Assembly: GCF_963676955.1 (NCBI RefSeq)
Contig: NZ_OY781461.1
Location: forward strand, 3,714,225 to 3,778,224
Direction of reading: 5' to 3'
Source: an uncultured Desulfuromonas sp.
Lineage (GTDB): Bacteria; Desulfobacterota; Desulfuromonadia; Desulfuromonadales; Desulfuromonadaceae
Length of the DNA stretch: 64,000 bases
Shown here: in pieces, positions 9,339 through 18,843 of the stretch
How the letters are laid out: each line of letters starts with the position of its first letter
Numbering within the stretch: the stretch's first letter is position 1
Program-made: the position numbers and the translations under genes
Notes under the pieces: model-generated
What the model was told of the DNA's origin: nothing
Database searches by the model: none
What the model saw: the letters and a program-made list of their open reading frames with translations, nothing else

Positions 9339-9971
9339 TTATAGATGAACACCAGCCCAGACGACACGCCCGACAATGTCCAGAATCGGGAGCGACTCGC
9401 TACGAACAATCTGATCTTCATAACGCGGATTGTCTGTTTTTACGTGAATATCTCCGTTCACCATTTTTTGCAAGCGCCGAACAATCACCTTTTCATCCTG
9501 GCGCAAAGCGAAAATGGCATCCGCTGACAGGTCCGCCTGATTCATATCAACCAGGACCAGACTTCCGGCAGCAAAGGTCGGAGACATACTATCTCCAGTC
9601 ACACGTACCGAGAGAAGTTTGTTCACTTCAAAGCCCTGATCAACGACCCAGTTCTGAAAAAAATCCATGAAGGTCTTGAACGAAGACAAGTTCGCATAGT
9701 CCCGAACAATACATGCCGGGCCATTTTCATCACAGGCACCACTGGGGCAATCCTTAACAAAAGGCTGACAGGGTTTTTCGCCCCCCAATAACAACCACTG
9801 TGGACACACGGCCAGCTGTCGACAAATTGCTGTCAAAAAACCAGCATCCGGAAGACTGATTCCTTTTTCGTAGCGCCCGAGGGTACTCTTGCTGACACCA
9901 AAGCGTCGCGCAAAATCAGGAAGCTTCTCTTTGCCGCGCAAAAAGCGCAAGCGATCTCCAATCGTTTTCAA
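9339..9971 (-). CDS. CI/LexA-like repressor: HTH_XRE + S24 peptidase
   Basis: A 210-residue regulator. An N-terminal XRE-type helix-turn-helix (FARRFGVSKSTLGRYEKGISLPD) is joined to a C-terminal S24 domain. The catalytic Ser lies in VTGDSMSPTFAAGS and the Lys in EKVIVRRLQ, the Ser/Lys dyad of self-cleaving repressors. A small Cys-containing linker (CPSGACDENGPAC) separates the domains. It is divergent from another HTH gene at 10610, with a 640-bp region between containing a palindrome. The layout recalls a phage-type switch, but no phage structural genes are nearby. Confidence 0.88.
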   Translation of the reverse strand: MKTIGDRLRFLRGKEKLPDFARRFGVSKSTLGRYEKGISLPDAGFLTAICRQLAVCPQWLLLGGEKPCQPFVKDCPSGACDENGPACIVRDYANLSSFKTFMDFFQNWVVDQGFEVNKLLSVRVTGDSMSPTFAAGSLVLVDMNQADLSADAIFALRQDEKVIVRRLQKMVNGDIHVKTDNPRYEDQIVRSESLPILDIVGRVVWAGVHL

Positions 9972-10396
9972 AACACCCTCCGTTGTCTAGTGCTTCATCA
10001 ACAGTAAATCAGCGGGTAACTTCGCCTCACACCATTCCCACGGCGCTGAAAAATTTGAAGAGGATCACCCTCTTTGTCGATTTGCGCCTTACGAACGGTA
10101 CAATAGGTGTGCCACACACAAATTTTAGGCATTGACAGAGCACACGTCATGATGAACTTAGACAAACCCATTGTCAACCACAACGGTCTTATTTGTCTCG
10201 TATTTTTAAGCCTTTATCGCCTGAAACCAATTTCCGACACCGGTTAATCATGATCCCGTCGGGGCGGAGCCACATGTCTATTATCTGGATAACCGTTGAT
10301 AATCACCGAAAAAAAACAGATACAAACTAACTCCAACAGGCGAAGAGACTCAAGCGCTTAGACATTATAATAAAACAATGAATATAACAACCCCCA

Positions 10397-10422
10397 TGTT
10401 GTTTACCTTTCGTGAAACAACA
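10397..10422. promoter_or_regulatory. Candidate operator palindrome
   Basis: Perfect 8-bp inverted repeat TGTTGTTT / AAACAACA separated by 10 bases, in the region between the divergent S24 repressor and the small HTH gene. The size and position fit an operator of one of these regulators. Binding is inferred. Confidence 0.45.
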
Positions 10423-10503
10423 AGCGAGACCTATTAGAAAAACTGTTTTCATAAGAAGTAATATTTATAATGCTATTTTACATAGGTATTTCTAATATTA
10501 ATC

Positions 10504-10531
10504 TTGACATAAATCATTTCTGGGCTATCAT
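10504..10531 (+). promoter_or_regulatory. Putative sigma70 promoter of the small HTH gene
   Basis: TTGACA at 10504-10509 and TATCAT at 10526-10531 with a 16-bp spacer, about 80 bases before the HTH gene start at 10610. Confidence 0.55.
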
Positions 10532-10609
10532 GAGAACAAGGTTTTCAAAAATGAGGCACAGGTTCCATTACTGCCTATTTTTGTCATATTTTCTGTTGAC
10601 CCTTTTGTG

Positions 10610-10906
10610 ATGAACGACATTGCTATGACTAAAACACCTTTGCAAAAACTGCTCTCCCTCCGTCGCATCAGCGCAACCCAAATTGCCAACGATACTGGCC
10701 TGGGTTATCATGCGGTGCAAAAAACCATCAAAAACCAACGGCATAGCTCAAGAATTCGCGGGGCCATTGCTAAATACCTCGATCTTGACTATGACTACCT
10801 GTGGGGAGAGCAGGCCGCTGACTACCTCAAAGAGTTGATCCGCAATGAGATCGACAAAAAAACAGCGACAACCGCGCATCACCTCACACAAAAATTTCTC
10901 GATTAA
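10610..10906 (+). CDS. Small HTH-type DNA-binding protein
   Basis: About 98 residues. The segment MTKTPLQKLLSLRRISATQIANDTGLGYHAVQKTIKN looks like a Cro/CI-type helix-turn-helix, and the C-terminal half is charged (KELIRNEIDKKTATT). Possible starts are GTG 10607, ATG 10610 and ATG 10625; none has a convincing Shine-Dalgarno, so the exact start is open. It is divergent from the S24 repressor at 9339-9971 and is probably part of the same regulatory switch. The rest of the 9972-10609 region holds the palindrome and promoter listed separately. Confidence 0.7.
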   Translation: MNDIAMTKTPLQKLLSLRRISATQIANDTGLGYHAVQKTIKNQRHSSRIRGAIAKYLDLDYDYLWGEQAADYLKELIRNEIDKKTATTAHHLTQKFLD

Positions 10907-11055
10907 CGTCATTAAAGTCTGTCGAGAGACAACAGATGGCAGTTGTGAGCATTTGCCACAAATCATTAGAGTGAAGAGACGTCCTGACATTTTCACCCGC
11001 GGAGCAGCATTAGTGCTATGATGGCACCTTCTTTCACTTGTCTGTGAGAAAAGGT

Positions 11056-12285
11056 ATGAACCGCGTCAGTTGTCCGGATTGTGATCTTATCGTTGAATTG
11101 CCTGCGCTGCGAGATGGCCAACGTGCCTTTTGTCCTCGCTGCAATCACCTGTTAACCCATCGGGCCCACCGTGCCTTGGAGCGTTCCGCGGCCTTCGCCA
11201 TGGCGGCGCTGATCTTTCTGCTCCTGGCCAATCTCTACCCTTTTCTCTCTTTTGAAGCCAGCGGTCGTGAACAGGTCATGACGCTGTTGCAAAGCGCTCA
11301 GGAGCTGTATAAAACCGGCAGCCAGGTGCTGAGTTTTTTCGTCCTGGCTTTCATCATCATTTTTCCCGGACTCATCCTCATCAGTCAGCTTCTGGTGCTG
11401 ATACCGATTGTCCTCAAAAAGCGCTCGGTCATCGGTTGCCGACTGTGGGCGCGCTTTATTTTCACCCTGGGGCCATGGAGCATGGCCGAAGTCTTCATCC
11501 TCGGGGTGCTCGCCAGCCTCACCAAAATCGCCAGTATGGCGACCATCGTTCTCGGCCTGTCGTTCTGGGCCTACGTGGCGTTTGCCCTGTGTTTTCTCAT
11601 CGCCGTGACCCGGCTGGATCGCTACCAGTTCTGGCGCATCATCCTGCCCTTTCCATCGCCGCGGGCCAGCAGTGGTCAGTCGGCAGCAGCTCAAGGGCTG
11701 GCCCATTGCCATATCTGCACGTTGACCAGTCCGGAGTATCTCAACCACTGTCCCCGCTGCGGTGCGGCACTCCATTACCGCACCCCACACAGCCTGCAAC
11801 GCACTCTGGCCTGCCTGATCACGGCGGTAATCCTTTATTTACCGGCTAATGTGTTGCCGATCACCCATACGGATCAGTTTGGCAACAACACCGATAGCAC
11901 CATTATTGGCAGCGCCATGATGATGTGGCACCATGGCAGTTATCCGGTGTCCTTGGTTATTTTCATTGCCAGTATCCTGATCCCGCTGGCCAAACTGCTG
12001 GGTCTGTTTTGGCTGTGTTGGAGCGTTAACCGCCCCAACAGCCCCTTGCCGCGCCAACGTACCTCGTTGTACCGCATCACTGAATTTGTCGGGCGCTGGT
12101 CCATGGTCGATGTATTTGTGGTTGCCATTCTTGTTGCCCTGATTCAACTTGGCGGCATTTTAACAATTCGCCCCGGTCCGGCAGCACTGGCCTTTTCCGG
12201 GGTTGTGATCATTACCATGTTCGCCGCGGAGTCTTTTGATCCCCGGCTGATCTGGGATAAAATCGAGGAGAGTTCCCGTGACTGA
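11056..12285 (+). CDS. pqiA: PqiA-like integral membrane protein
   Basis: About 409 residues. There are two similar halves, each beginning with a paired-Cys zinc-ribbon-like segment (CPDCDL...CPRCNHLL; CHICTL...CPRCGAAL) followed by a group of about four membrane helices, as in the PqiA/LetA family. In E. coli PqiA is the inner-membrane partner of the MCE protein PqiB in envelope lipid transport. The start at ATG 11056 follows AAAAGG; an upstream TTG at 11038 is less likely. The 3' end overlaps pqiB by eight bases, indicating translational coupling. Function is assigned by family and gene order. Confidence 0.93.
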   Translation: MNRVSCPDCDLIVELPALRDGQRAFCPRCNHLLTHRAHRALERSAAFAMAALIFLLLANLYPFLSFEASGREQVMTLLQSAQELYKTGSQVLSFFVLAFIIIFPGLILISQLLVLIPIVLKKRSVIGCRLWARFIFTLGPWSMAEVFILGVLASLTKIASMATIVLGLSFWAYVAFALCFLIAVTRLDRYQFWRIILPFPSPRASSGQSAAAQGLAHCHICTLTSPEYLNHCPRCGAALHYRTPHSLQRTLACLITAVILYLPANVLPITHTDQFGNNTDSTIIGSAMMMWHHGSYPVSLVIFIASILIPLAKLLGLFWLCWSVNRPNSPLPRQRTSLYRITEFVGRWSMVDVFVVAILVALIQLGGILTIRPGPAALAFSGVVIITMFAAESFDPRLIWDKIEESSRD

Positions 12286-13930
12286 AACTCAGGCTGTTAT
12301 CTCTCAAAAAAAACGCTTCTCCATGGTGTGGATCATCCCCATCGTTGCCATGCTACTCGGTGGCTGGATGGCCGTGCATAATTTTCAGACACGCGGCCCG
12401 TTGATCACCATCGCGTTTGTCAGTGCAGAAGGGATTGAAGCGGGGAAGACCCATATCAAAGCATTGAGTGTTGATGTCGGCGTGGTGAAAAGTGTCACCT
12501 TGAATAAAAAACGCGATGGCGTCCTTGTTACCGCTCAAATTCAAAAACAGAGCAGTGACCTGCTGCGTGACGACAGTCAGTTCTGGGTGGTGCGCCCGCG
12601 CATCGGTGCCAGCGGGATTTCCGGCCTCGGCACCCTGCTCAGCGGCGCTTATATCGAACTCTCCCCAGGCAACGGATCACCAGGTCACAGTCATTTCATC
12701 GGCCTGAACGAACCACCGCTGACACCGGCCAATACTCCGGGATTGCATGTCACGCTGGTCGGCACCGATCAGACGTCACTCAATTCCGGCGAGCCGGTGC
12801 TGTATCGCGGTTTTGAGGTCGGTCGTGTCGAAAAGACCGCCTTCGACACAAAAAAACGCCAAATCCGTTTTTCCCTGTTTATCAATGCCCCCTACGATGA
12901 TCTGGTCACGGAAAACACCCGATTCTGGAATGCCAGCGGCATTGCCGTCAAAATGGATGCGGAGGGCGTGCGCCTTAACAGTGAATCCGTCGAATCCCTG
13001 CTCATCGGCGGCATATCATTTGCCCTGCCCGACAACCTTCCGCCCGGCGGAGCCGTGGAAGACGGCCGTGAGTTTCTCCTCTACCCTGACAAGGAGAGCA
13101 TCAACCACACCAGCTACAAACATACCGCCGACTATCTGCTGTTGTTTGACAGTTCGGTCCGTGGCCTGCTGCCGGGAGCCCCGGTCACCTATCGAGGTCT
13201 GGAGATCGGCAAAGTGGTGGGGATCTCGTTTGATTATCTGCCTGAGGAGGATCTTTACCTGGACAACGATTACAAAAAAGTTCCGGTGTTGATTCGCCTA
13301 ACACCGGCAGCGTTGACCGGCAACGACACACCGCAAACCATTGGGGCCATGCAACAGCGCCTTCATGACAGCGTTGCCAAAGGATTGCGCGCTACCCTGA
13401 AAACGGGCAACCTGCTGACCGGCAGTCTGTATATTTCTCTGGACTTTCTTGACAAGCCTCCGGCGGCTGAGATGCAACACCTGGCGGGCTATGCCGTGTT
13501 GCCAACCTCCTCCGGCGGCTTTGACCAGATTCAGAACAAAATCACCCAATTGCTTGATACCATCAATCAGTTGCCGTTGAAAGAAACCGTTCTCAGTGCC
13601 GACAGCACCCTGAAAACTATCGGTTCAGCAGCGGCCCAGGCCGACCAGACCCTGGCTGAGCTGGATCAGCTTCTCAGTACCGAGGACACACAGAATTTAC
13701 CGGTTGAATTGCGTGACACGTTGGAAAACCTGCGCCATAACCTCAGCGGGCTGGCAGGAGACTTTTCGGCGGGCTCCCCCTTCTACCGCAAACTCAACGG
13801 CAACCTCGACCAGCTGCAAAAAACCTTGCACAGTGTCGACCAGCTCAGTGTTCAGCTGGCTACCCAACCCAGTGAATTGCTTTTTTCCGATCCCCTTCCC
13901 GAGGATCCCCTGGCAGGAGATAGCTTATGA
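12278..13930 (+). CDS. pqiB: PqiB-like MCE-domain protein
   Basis: A 550-residue protein with an N-terminal membrane anchor (MVWIIPIVAMLLGGWMAV) and repeated MCE domains (for example RGPLITIAFVSAEGIEAGKTHIKALSVDVGVVKSV; repeats near residues 155 and 280). A C-terminal helical region (about 430-540) is expected to form the periplasmic tunnel typical of PqiB. It bridges the periplasm to carry lipids between membranes. A GTG start at 12278 follows GAGGAGAG. It overlaps pqiA upstream and pqiC downstream (ATGA-type overlap), forming a tight operon. Confidence 0.93.
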   Translation: MTETQAVISQKKRFSMVWIIPIVAMLLGGWMAVHNFQTRGPLITIAFVSAEGIEAGKTHIKALSVDVGVVKSVTLNKKRDGVLVTAQIQKQSSDLLRDDSQFWVVRPRIGASGISGLGTLLSGAYIELSPGNGSPGHSHFIGLNEPPLTPANTPGLHVTLVGTDQTSLNSGEPVLYRGFEVGRVEKTAFDTKKRQIRFSLFINAPYDDLVTENTRFWNASGIAVKMDAEGVRLNSESVESLLIGGISFALPDNLPPGGAVEDGREFLLYPDKESINHTSYKHTADYLLLFDSSVRGLLPGAPVTYRGLEIGKVVGISFDYLPEEDLYLDNDYKKVPVLIRLTPAALTGNDTPQTIGAMQQRLHDSVAKGLRATLKTGNLLTGSLYISLDFLDKPPAAEMQHLAGYAVLPTSSGGFDQIQNKITQLLDTINQLPLKETVLSADSTLKTIGSAAAQADQTLAELDQLLSTEDTQNLPVELRDTLENLRHNLSGLAGDFSAGSPFYRKLNGNLDQLQKTLHSVDQLSVQLATQPSELLFSDPLPEDPLAGDSL

Positions 13931-14484
13931 GACATGCATCCTTTTTTGCAGCAACCGTCAGCACCCTGATTCTGCTCCTCGTTGCCGGTTGCAGCACTCC
14001 GACAACACCGAAAACCTACTACTATCTCATTGCACCGGACTATCAGGCCTCTGCCGCCCTTTCGGCACCTACGGACATCAGTGTTGAATGCGCGCCTTTT
14101 TTAAGCCAGGGAGGACTGGTGGTCGAAAACAGTGATCAAACCATTGTTACCGCGCACTACCACCGTTGGGCCGAGCCGCTGCCGTCAATGATCTCCCGTT
14201 ATCTGCAGCGCCGTCTGCAAAGCGCTCTGCGCCCTGAGGCCAACCCGCCTGCCATCACCCTGCTGATTGACCGGTTTCACCGCCTCAAGAACGGAACGGT
14301 GATCTATAGTGGACAATGGTGGACACAAGGAAAATCACCTCAGCCGTTCAGCTATCGGGAACAGCCGACATCCGCTGGTTACGACGGCACCGTCGCCAGC
14401 TTGCACCATCTACTCGACCAACAGGCCCTGACTCTGGTCGACGCGCTGGCTCCCGACACACTGGCTCAAACGGACGCGCCATGA
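13927..14484 (+). CDS. pqiC: PqiC-like outer-membrane lipoprotein
   Basis: A 185-residue protein with a lipoprotein signal peptide ending in LLVAGC. The mature part (YYYLIAPDY...VECAPFLSQGG...ISRYLQRRLQSAL) matches the ABC-type auxiliary lipoprotein/PqiC family. In PqiABC it caps the PqiB tube at the outer membrane. It overlaps pqiB by four bases and the following DUF5706-like gene by four bases. Confidence 0.88.
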   Translation: MRHASFFAATVSTLILLLVAGCSTPTTPKTYYYLIAPDYQASAALSAPTDISVECAPFLSQGGLVVENSDQTIVTAHYHRWAEPLPSMISRYLQRRLQSALRPEANPPAITLLIDRFHRLKNGTVIYSGQWWTQGKSPQPFSYREQPTSAGYDGTVASLHHLLDQQALTLVDALAPDTLAQTDAP

Positions 14485-14987
14485 GCGAAGAAACACCCAC
14501 GCTGCTGCCACGCCTGCTGGCCACGAATGCGTTACGCGCCAACCTGAGCAAACACATGCAGCTTAACCAGATGGCGGACTCCAAAGCAGCGATGATCCTC
14601 ACGGCATCATCGCTGATTATCACCATCACCCTCACCCAGTATGACCGGTTGCAACTGTCCACGGTTCTGATCCTTGCCGGTTCAGGACTGCTGGCCATCT
14701 TATTCTCCATCCTGGCGATTATCCCACCATTGCATGCCGGCGGTGAAACCAACCTGTTCTACTTCCGCTCTTTTTCCCAGCTCAGCGAAGAGGAATTCAG
14801 CAACCGTTTTAAAGAGACAATTGCCGACAAAGAAGCCCTGTACAATGCCTACCTTCACGAGATCTATTATCTGGGAAAACACCGCCTGACCCGGAAATAC
14901 GCTCTGATCCGCAATGGTTTGTGGTGTCTGATGGGGGGTCTGATCGGCGCAACCCTCAGCGCCGACATCCACCGTTTTTCTATTTAA
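14481..14987 (+). CDS. DUF5706-type (Pycsar effector-like) membrane protein
   Basis: A 168-residue protein with an N-terminal helix (QMADSKAAMILTASSLIITITL), a second membrane segment (VLILAGSGLLAILFSILAIIPPLH), a cytoplasmic stretch (SEEEFSNRFKETIADKEALYNAYLHEIYYLGKHRLTRKY) and a third membrane segment (LIRNGLWCLMGGLIGATL). The motif order agrees with the DUF5706/PycTM family, membrane effectors in Pycsar anti-phage systems activated by cCMP or cUMP. No pyrimidine cyclase gene is visible nearby. It is translationally coupled to pqiC by a four-base overlap, which is unexpected for a defence effector and may point to a housekeeping envelope role. The family call is from memory of motif layout, without a profile search. 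Confidence 0.65.
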   Translation: MSEETPTLLPRLLATNALRANLSKHMQLNQMADSKAAMILTASSLIITITLTQYDRLQLSTVLILAGSGLLAILFSILAIIPPLHAGGETNLFYFRSFSQLSEEEFSNRFKETIADKEALYNAYLHEIYYLGKHRLTRKYALIRNGLWCLMGGLIGATLSADIHRFSI

Positions 14988-15164
14988 CCTTCATAAAAAC
15001 AAGCGTTTCCACAAAAAATACCGTGTGTAGCGCCCGCTAACTTTAAAAAAAATGAAAAAATGTCTAAATTTTGAAAAAAAAGTGCTAGAATAGATTCCAT
15101 ATTTCTAATGTAATTTAAATTCACATTAAAAAACGGCCTTCCTCACAAAATGTGGAGCAGGAAA

Positions 15165-16004
15165 ATGACGGACACGATCAGCAATCATATTCGCAAAGTC
15201 CGGGAAATTTCGCCACCGCCGGAGCAATTCGCCCAGCTGCTGCAAATGATCAGCGATGATCACAGCGATTTGACAGAGCTGGTTACCCTGCTGGAAGTCC
15301 ATCCATTCATCACAGCCCGCCTGCTGCAGTGCGCCAACTCCGCCTATTTTCGCCAGGCCGGAGAAATTGACAACGTCCGCGATGCGGTTATCCGGGTGCT
15401 CGGCCTGTCACTGACCCGCAGCCTGACTCTGGCCTTTCTGGTGTCCGACAGCTTTGACCTCAATAACGTCAGCAATTTTGATGGCCAGCGGCATTGGTTT
15501 ATCGCGCTGGTCACCGCAACCATGGCCCGCGAGATGGCGCCACGGCTTAAACACCCGATCGACCAGGTGCCGGCGTTGTATAGTGCCGGCATGTTGCATA
15601 ACATCGGTGTTGCCGCCCTGGCCCATTGTTTTCCTGAACAGATGAATCAGGCCCTGATGACGGATACCGTCAGCCTGTCGGAAAAAACCCTCCACCTGTT
15701 TCACCTCGACCACTATCAGGCCGGAGCCCTGCTGATCCGCAGCTGGAATCTGCCCAAAAGTATCATCGAGCCGATTCTCCACCTGCGTAACCCGAACTAT
15801 CAGGGCCCCTGTTCCAATTCAGCCCAGCTGATTCGCCTGTGCAGCACCCTGGCCAACCTGATGTACAAAAAAGAATTTCACACTCTGAGAAATTACAGCG
15901 TTGATCCTTCGTTTATGTCTCGAATTTCATTGGAAGAAAGCATTTTTTTCATTGAAAGCCAGTGTCGCAACCTCGACGAAATAAGCCAGATGATGTCCCG
16001 CTGA
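15165..16004 (+). CDS. HDOD-domain signalling protein
   Basis: About 279 residues with one HDOD domain (SPPPEQFAQLLQMISDD, HPFITARLLQCANSAYF, VRDAVIRVLGLSLTRSLTLAF). The metal-binding HD is absent, as in the family. A conserved-looking helical C-terminal half (YSAGMLHNIGVAALAHCF, LIRSWNLPKSIIEPI) follows. The ATG at 15165 has GGAGCAGGA upstream; an earlier ATG at 15150 lies before that site. Single-gene unit after the pqi operon, preceded by an AT-rich stretch. Its signalling partner is not evident. Confidence 0.82.
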   Translation: MTDTISNHIRKVREISPPPEQFAQLLQMISDDHSDLTELVTLLEVHPFITARLLQCANSAYFRQAGEIDNVRDAVIRVLGLSLTRSLTLAFLVSDSFDLNNVSNFDGQRHWFIALVTATMAREMAPRLKHPIDQVPALYSAGMLHNIGVAALAHCFPEQMNQALMTDTVSLSEKTLHLFHLDHYQAGALLIRSWNLPKSIIEPILHLRNPNYQGPCSNSAQLIRLCSTLANLMYKKEFHTLRNYSVDPSFMSRISLEESIFFIESQCRNLDEISQMMSR

Positions 16005-16136
16005 TCTCAGCCAAAACCTGCCACAACGAGCGGCATACTTTGCCGGCAACACCGGCATAAAACCCGCCTTCTGCTATACTTTAGCAAGATGTTGAAAAAG
16101 CCCCTTCCAGTATCCAAGGGCGTTTCAACGACCTGT

Positions 16137-16196
16137 AACGCTGCTGACGCGAAAAAGATTCAAAATACTGCCATGAATGCTGATTGAGAACGCCCC
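16137..16196. mobile_element. Remnant of the MITE-like element (one end)
   Basis: About 60 bases match one end of the elements at 3997-4157 and 4887-5046, including the segment around AACGCTGCTGACGCG and the terminal ATTGAGAACGCCCC. The other end is missing. It lies just upstream of the alanine dehydrogenase gene. Confidence 0.7.
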
Positions 16197-16237
16197 TCAG
16201 CAAAAAAATTTATTTTAAAAAAAGGCTGGAGGATTGT

Positions 16238-17320
16238 ATGAACATCGCTGTCGCCAAAGAGATCAAAAACAACGAATACCGGGTCGCCATGACCGCACAA
16301 GGGGTGGCGCGTCTGACCGGACTGGGACATCATGTCAGTATCGAACAGAATGCCGGAACCGGCAGCGGCATCAGCGACAGCGATTATCTCAATGCCGGCG
16401 CCCATATCGCCTTTGACCGCGCCGAACTGTTTCAACGGGCCGACTTGATCGTCAAAGTAAAGGAGCCGCAAGCCGAAGAACTCCCCCTGCTCAGAGCCGG
16501 ACAAACACTCTTCACCTACCTTCACCTGGCGGCCCTGCCTGATCTGACCCGGCAATTGCTCGACATCGGCATCACGGCGATCGGCTATGAAACGGTTACC
16601 GCGCCTCACGGCAACCTGCCCTTACTCCATCCCATGAGCCTGATTGCCGGACGCATGGCGGTACAGACCGGCGCGTCTTTATTGGAAAAAACCCACGGCG
16701 GCCAAGGCATTCTGCTCGGCGGCGCTCCCGGAACCGGGCGCGGACGGGTTGTCCTTCTCGGTGCCGGAACCGTTGGAGAAAATGCCGTTGAAATCGCTGT
16801 CGGCATGGGTGCGGAAGTGGTCGTTATGAATCGAAGTGCCCGTCGCCTCGAACAGCTTGAACAACGCTATGCCAACCGCATTACCACGCACGTCCTGAGT
16901 GATGCGGTTCTTCACGAACAAACCCGTCAGGCCGATCTACTGATCGGCGCTGTGCTCGTTCCCGGAGCCAAAGCCCCGCAACTGGTCAGCCGCGAGATGG
17001 TGGCCGCCATGAAGCCGGGCAGCGTCATCGTCGATGTCGCCATTGATCAGGGGGGCTGCGTTGAAACGATTCGCCCGACCAGTCACGCCAATCCCACTTA
17101 CATTGAGCACGACGTTATTCATTACGCCGTCACCAACATTCCAGGCGCGGTGGCCCGCACCAGCACTCTGGCACTGACCAGTCGCACCCTGCCTTTCATC
17201 GAGCAATTGGCCATCATGGAACCGAAGAAGCCTGTCGTCGCAACCCTCATCTGGCCAATGGGGTTAACGTTCATGATGGAATCCTGTACAATCGCCAGAT
17301 TGGCGAAGCCCACAGCCTAA
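16238..17320 (+). CDS. ald: Alanine dehydrogenase
   Basis: A 360-residue enzyme expected to catalyse NAD-dependent interconversion of L-alanine and pyruvate plus ammonia. The N-terminus ([23 protein letters not shown]), the substrate-domain segments ([19 protein letters not shown]) and the nucleotide-binding loop ([24 protein letters not shown]) are characteristic. The length matches the family. The start at ATG 16238 follows GGCTGGAGGA; in-frame codons upstream enter the MITE remnant. It is followed 56 bases later by a small thioredoxin-fold gene. Confidence 0.93.
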   Translation: MNIAVAKEIKNNEYRVAMTAQGVARLTGLGHHVSIEQNAGTGSGISDSDYLNAGAHIAFDRAELFQRADLIVKVKEPQAEELPLLRAGQTLFTYLHLAALPDLTRQLLDIGITAIGYETVTAPHGNLPLLHPMSLIAGRMAVQTGASLLEKTHGGQGILLGGAPGTGRGRVVLLGAGTVGENAVEIAVGMGAEVVVMNRSARRLEQLEQRYANRITTHVLSDAVLHEQTRQADLLIGAVLVPGAKAPQLVSREMVAAMKPGSVIVDVAIDQGGCVETIRPTSHANPTYIEHDVIHYAVTNIPGAVARTSTLALTSRTLPFIEQLAIMEPKKPVVATLIWPMGLTFMMESCTIARLAKPTA

Positions 17321-17376
17321 ACTCCGCCACGTTGGAGACATGGCTCACCACGCCGCACTCGTAAACAGGAGCATCA

Positions 17377-17637
17377 ATGACCATCACATTTTACCGGACA
17401 GCCTTATGCCCTCGCTGTTTTCTGGCCAAACGCGCCCTGGATAAAGTTGTTGCCGGAACCGATATCACCGTTGAAACCGTTGAAATTGCCACCACAGCCA
17501 TCAACAGTTGGCGCGACGGAATCCGCATGATTCCAGCTTTAAAAATTGGTGATGAGATTCTCAGCGGTGTCCTGCTCGACGAACAACGCATTCGCAGATT
17601 TATTGATCAGAACCAGAAAGACCAAACGCCTACGTAG
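17377..17637 (+). CDS. Glutaredoxin-like thioredoxin-fold protein
   Basis: An 86-residue protein with the redox motif CPRC close to the N-terminus (FYRTALCPRCFLAKRAL) and the cis-Pro region RMIPALKIGDEIL, as in glutaredoxin/NrdH-like folds. Probably a cytoplasmic thiol-disulfide protein. It lies behind ald, perhaps on the same transcript. Its redox partner is unknown. Confidence 0.75.
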   Translation: MTITFYRTALCPRCFLAKRALDKVVAGTDITVETVEIATTAINSWRDGIRMIPALKIGDEILSGVLLDEQRIRRFIDQNQKDQTPT

Positions 17638-17796
17638 ACAGGCTGAACAGGATAAAAATCTGATACTGAACCCAGCCCCACTTCAAACAGATCCGGGGTT
17701 CATCAGACCTTTATCAGATTGTCATCTTGTCAGATAACGTCTTGTTTTCTCGTCCGTCTGATCCCGAAGGAAACCATCGAGCAGATCAAAATAAAG

Positions 17797-18843
17797 TTAT
17801 TTCTTTGAATAGGCAAAGCCGTTGCCGTCAAAAGACCAGTCTGAAAAGGCAAACATAAAGGGATGATGTAACGTACGAAAAAACCATTGATTGCGATGAT
17901 TAAAACCGATGACACGGCTCATGGTTGAAAAATCGAGCTGCCAGCCGTCCTCACAGCGTTCAAAAAAATACGGCGACCACTGGCGCTGGTCCAACGGGAA
18001 GCGCACAACCGCTAAAGGGCCCTGCTCAAACACTTCCGCCTGCGCCAAGCTGTTTTCCAGATCACGCCGCTCGTTATTCTGCTGCGCATCCGTCACCAGC
18101 CAACTGGCAAAAAACTCGCGTGTTGCCGGGGTGTACAGAGTCAATTCGGCATCTTTGACATGCTCTTCCAGCACTTGCCGATAACATTCCAGCGCCGCCA
18201 ACGGCGTCGGTTGGGCAACAAAACGACTGCGTACCGAGTGTGACATGGGACCGCTGAATTCAGGAGACAGCGGCTTATTGATAGGAACCGACGCCACCGC
18301 GCCACCACCGCCGGAATAACGTCCGTCCATCCCCTGGGTCGGCAACACCTCATCCTCCGGCCGTTCCGCAACCAGTAACTCCAGGCTCGCCTCAATACCG
18401 TCGCCCACGCGGTTCGCGGCAAAGAAGGGCGTCATCTGGTCATGCTCGATCCGCGCCACAATGACGTCACTGAACACACCTTCAAGATCATAACCGATCT
18501 CGACACGCACCTGTTGCGACACCGGGTCCACCATCAGCACCACACCGCGTGCACCACCGGCCAGTTGTCCCACATGATGTTCTTCCATCCAATGCAATGC
18601 CGCAGCATCCATATCCGCGGGTGAGGTCGCCAAAGTCACCACCTGAAGCTGAACACCATTGTGCTTAAGCATTGAATGCGCCAGTTGTTCAATGCGCTGC
18701 GTCGCCTGTGATGACAACAATCCGGCCTGGTCAACCACGGCACGCTCATCTGCCGTTGATCGTTCGCAGCCACCGGCACAGAACACCACCGCCAGCAGAG
18801 CAAAAACACTAGCGCTCTTCAGTACCCTCGTCAGCAGGTTCAT
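17797..18843 (-). CDS. TPM-domain lipoprotein
   Basis: About 348 residues. The signal peptide has a lipobox ending in VVFCAGGC. A TPM domain follows (RAVVDQAGLLSSQATQRIEQLAH, HNGVQLQVVTLA, GARGVVLMVDPVSQQVRVEIGYDLEGVFSD). The C-terminal half (YRQVLEEHVKDAELTLYTPATREFF...) is not recognised. TPM domains are found in envelope proteins such as YgcG. The ATG at 18843 was chosen because the signal peptide starts there; the longer open frame upstream is Arg-rich and overlaps the DUF4124 gene. The first 35 bases overlap the preceding gene. Confidence 0.75.
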   Translation of the reverse strand: MNLLTRVLKSASVFALLAVVFCAGGCERSTADERAVVDQAGLLSSQATQRIEQLAHSMLKHNGVQLQVVTLATSPADMDAAALHWMEEHHVGQLAGGARGVVLMVDPVSQQVRVEIGYDLEGVFSDVIVARIEHDQMTPFFAANRVGDGIEASLELLVAERPEDEVLPTQGMDGRYSGGGGAVASVPINKPLSPEFSGPMSHSVRSRFVAQPTPLAALECYRQVLEEHVKDAELTLYTPATREFFASWLVTDAQQNNERRDLENSLAQAEVFEQGPLAVVRFPLDQRQWSPYFFERCEDGWQLDFSTMSRVIGFNHRNQWFFRTLHHPFMFAFSDWSFDGNGFAYSKK

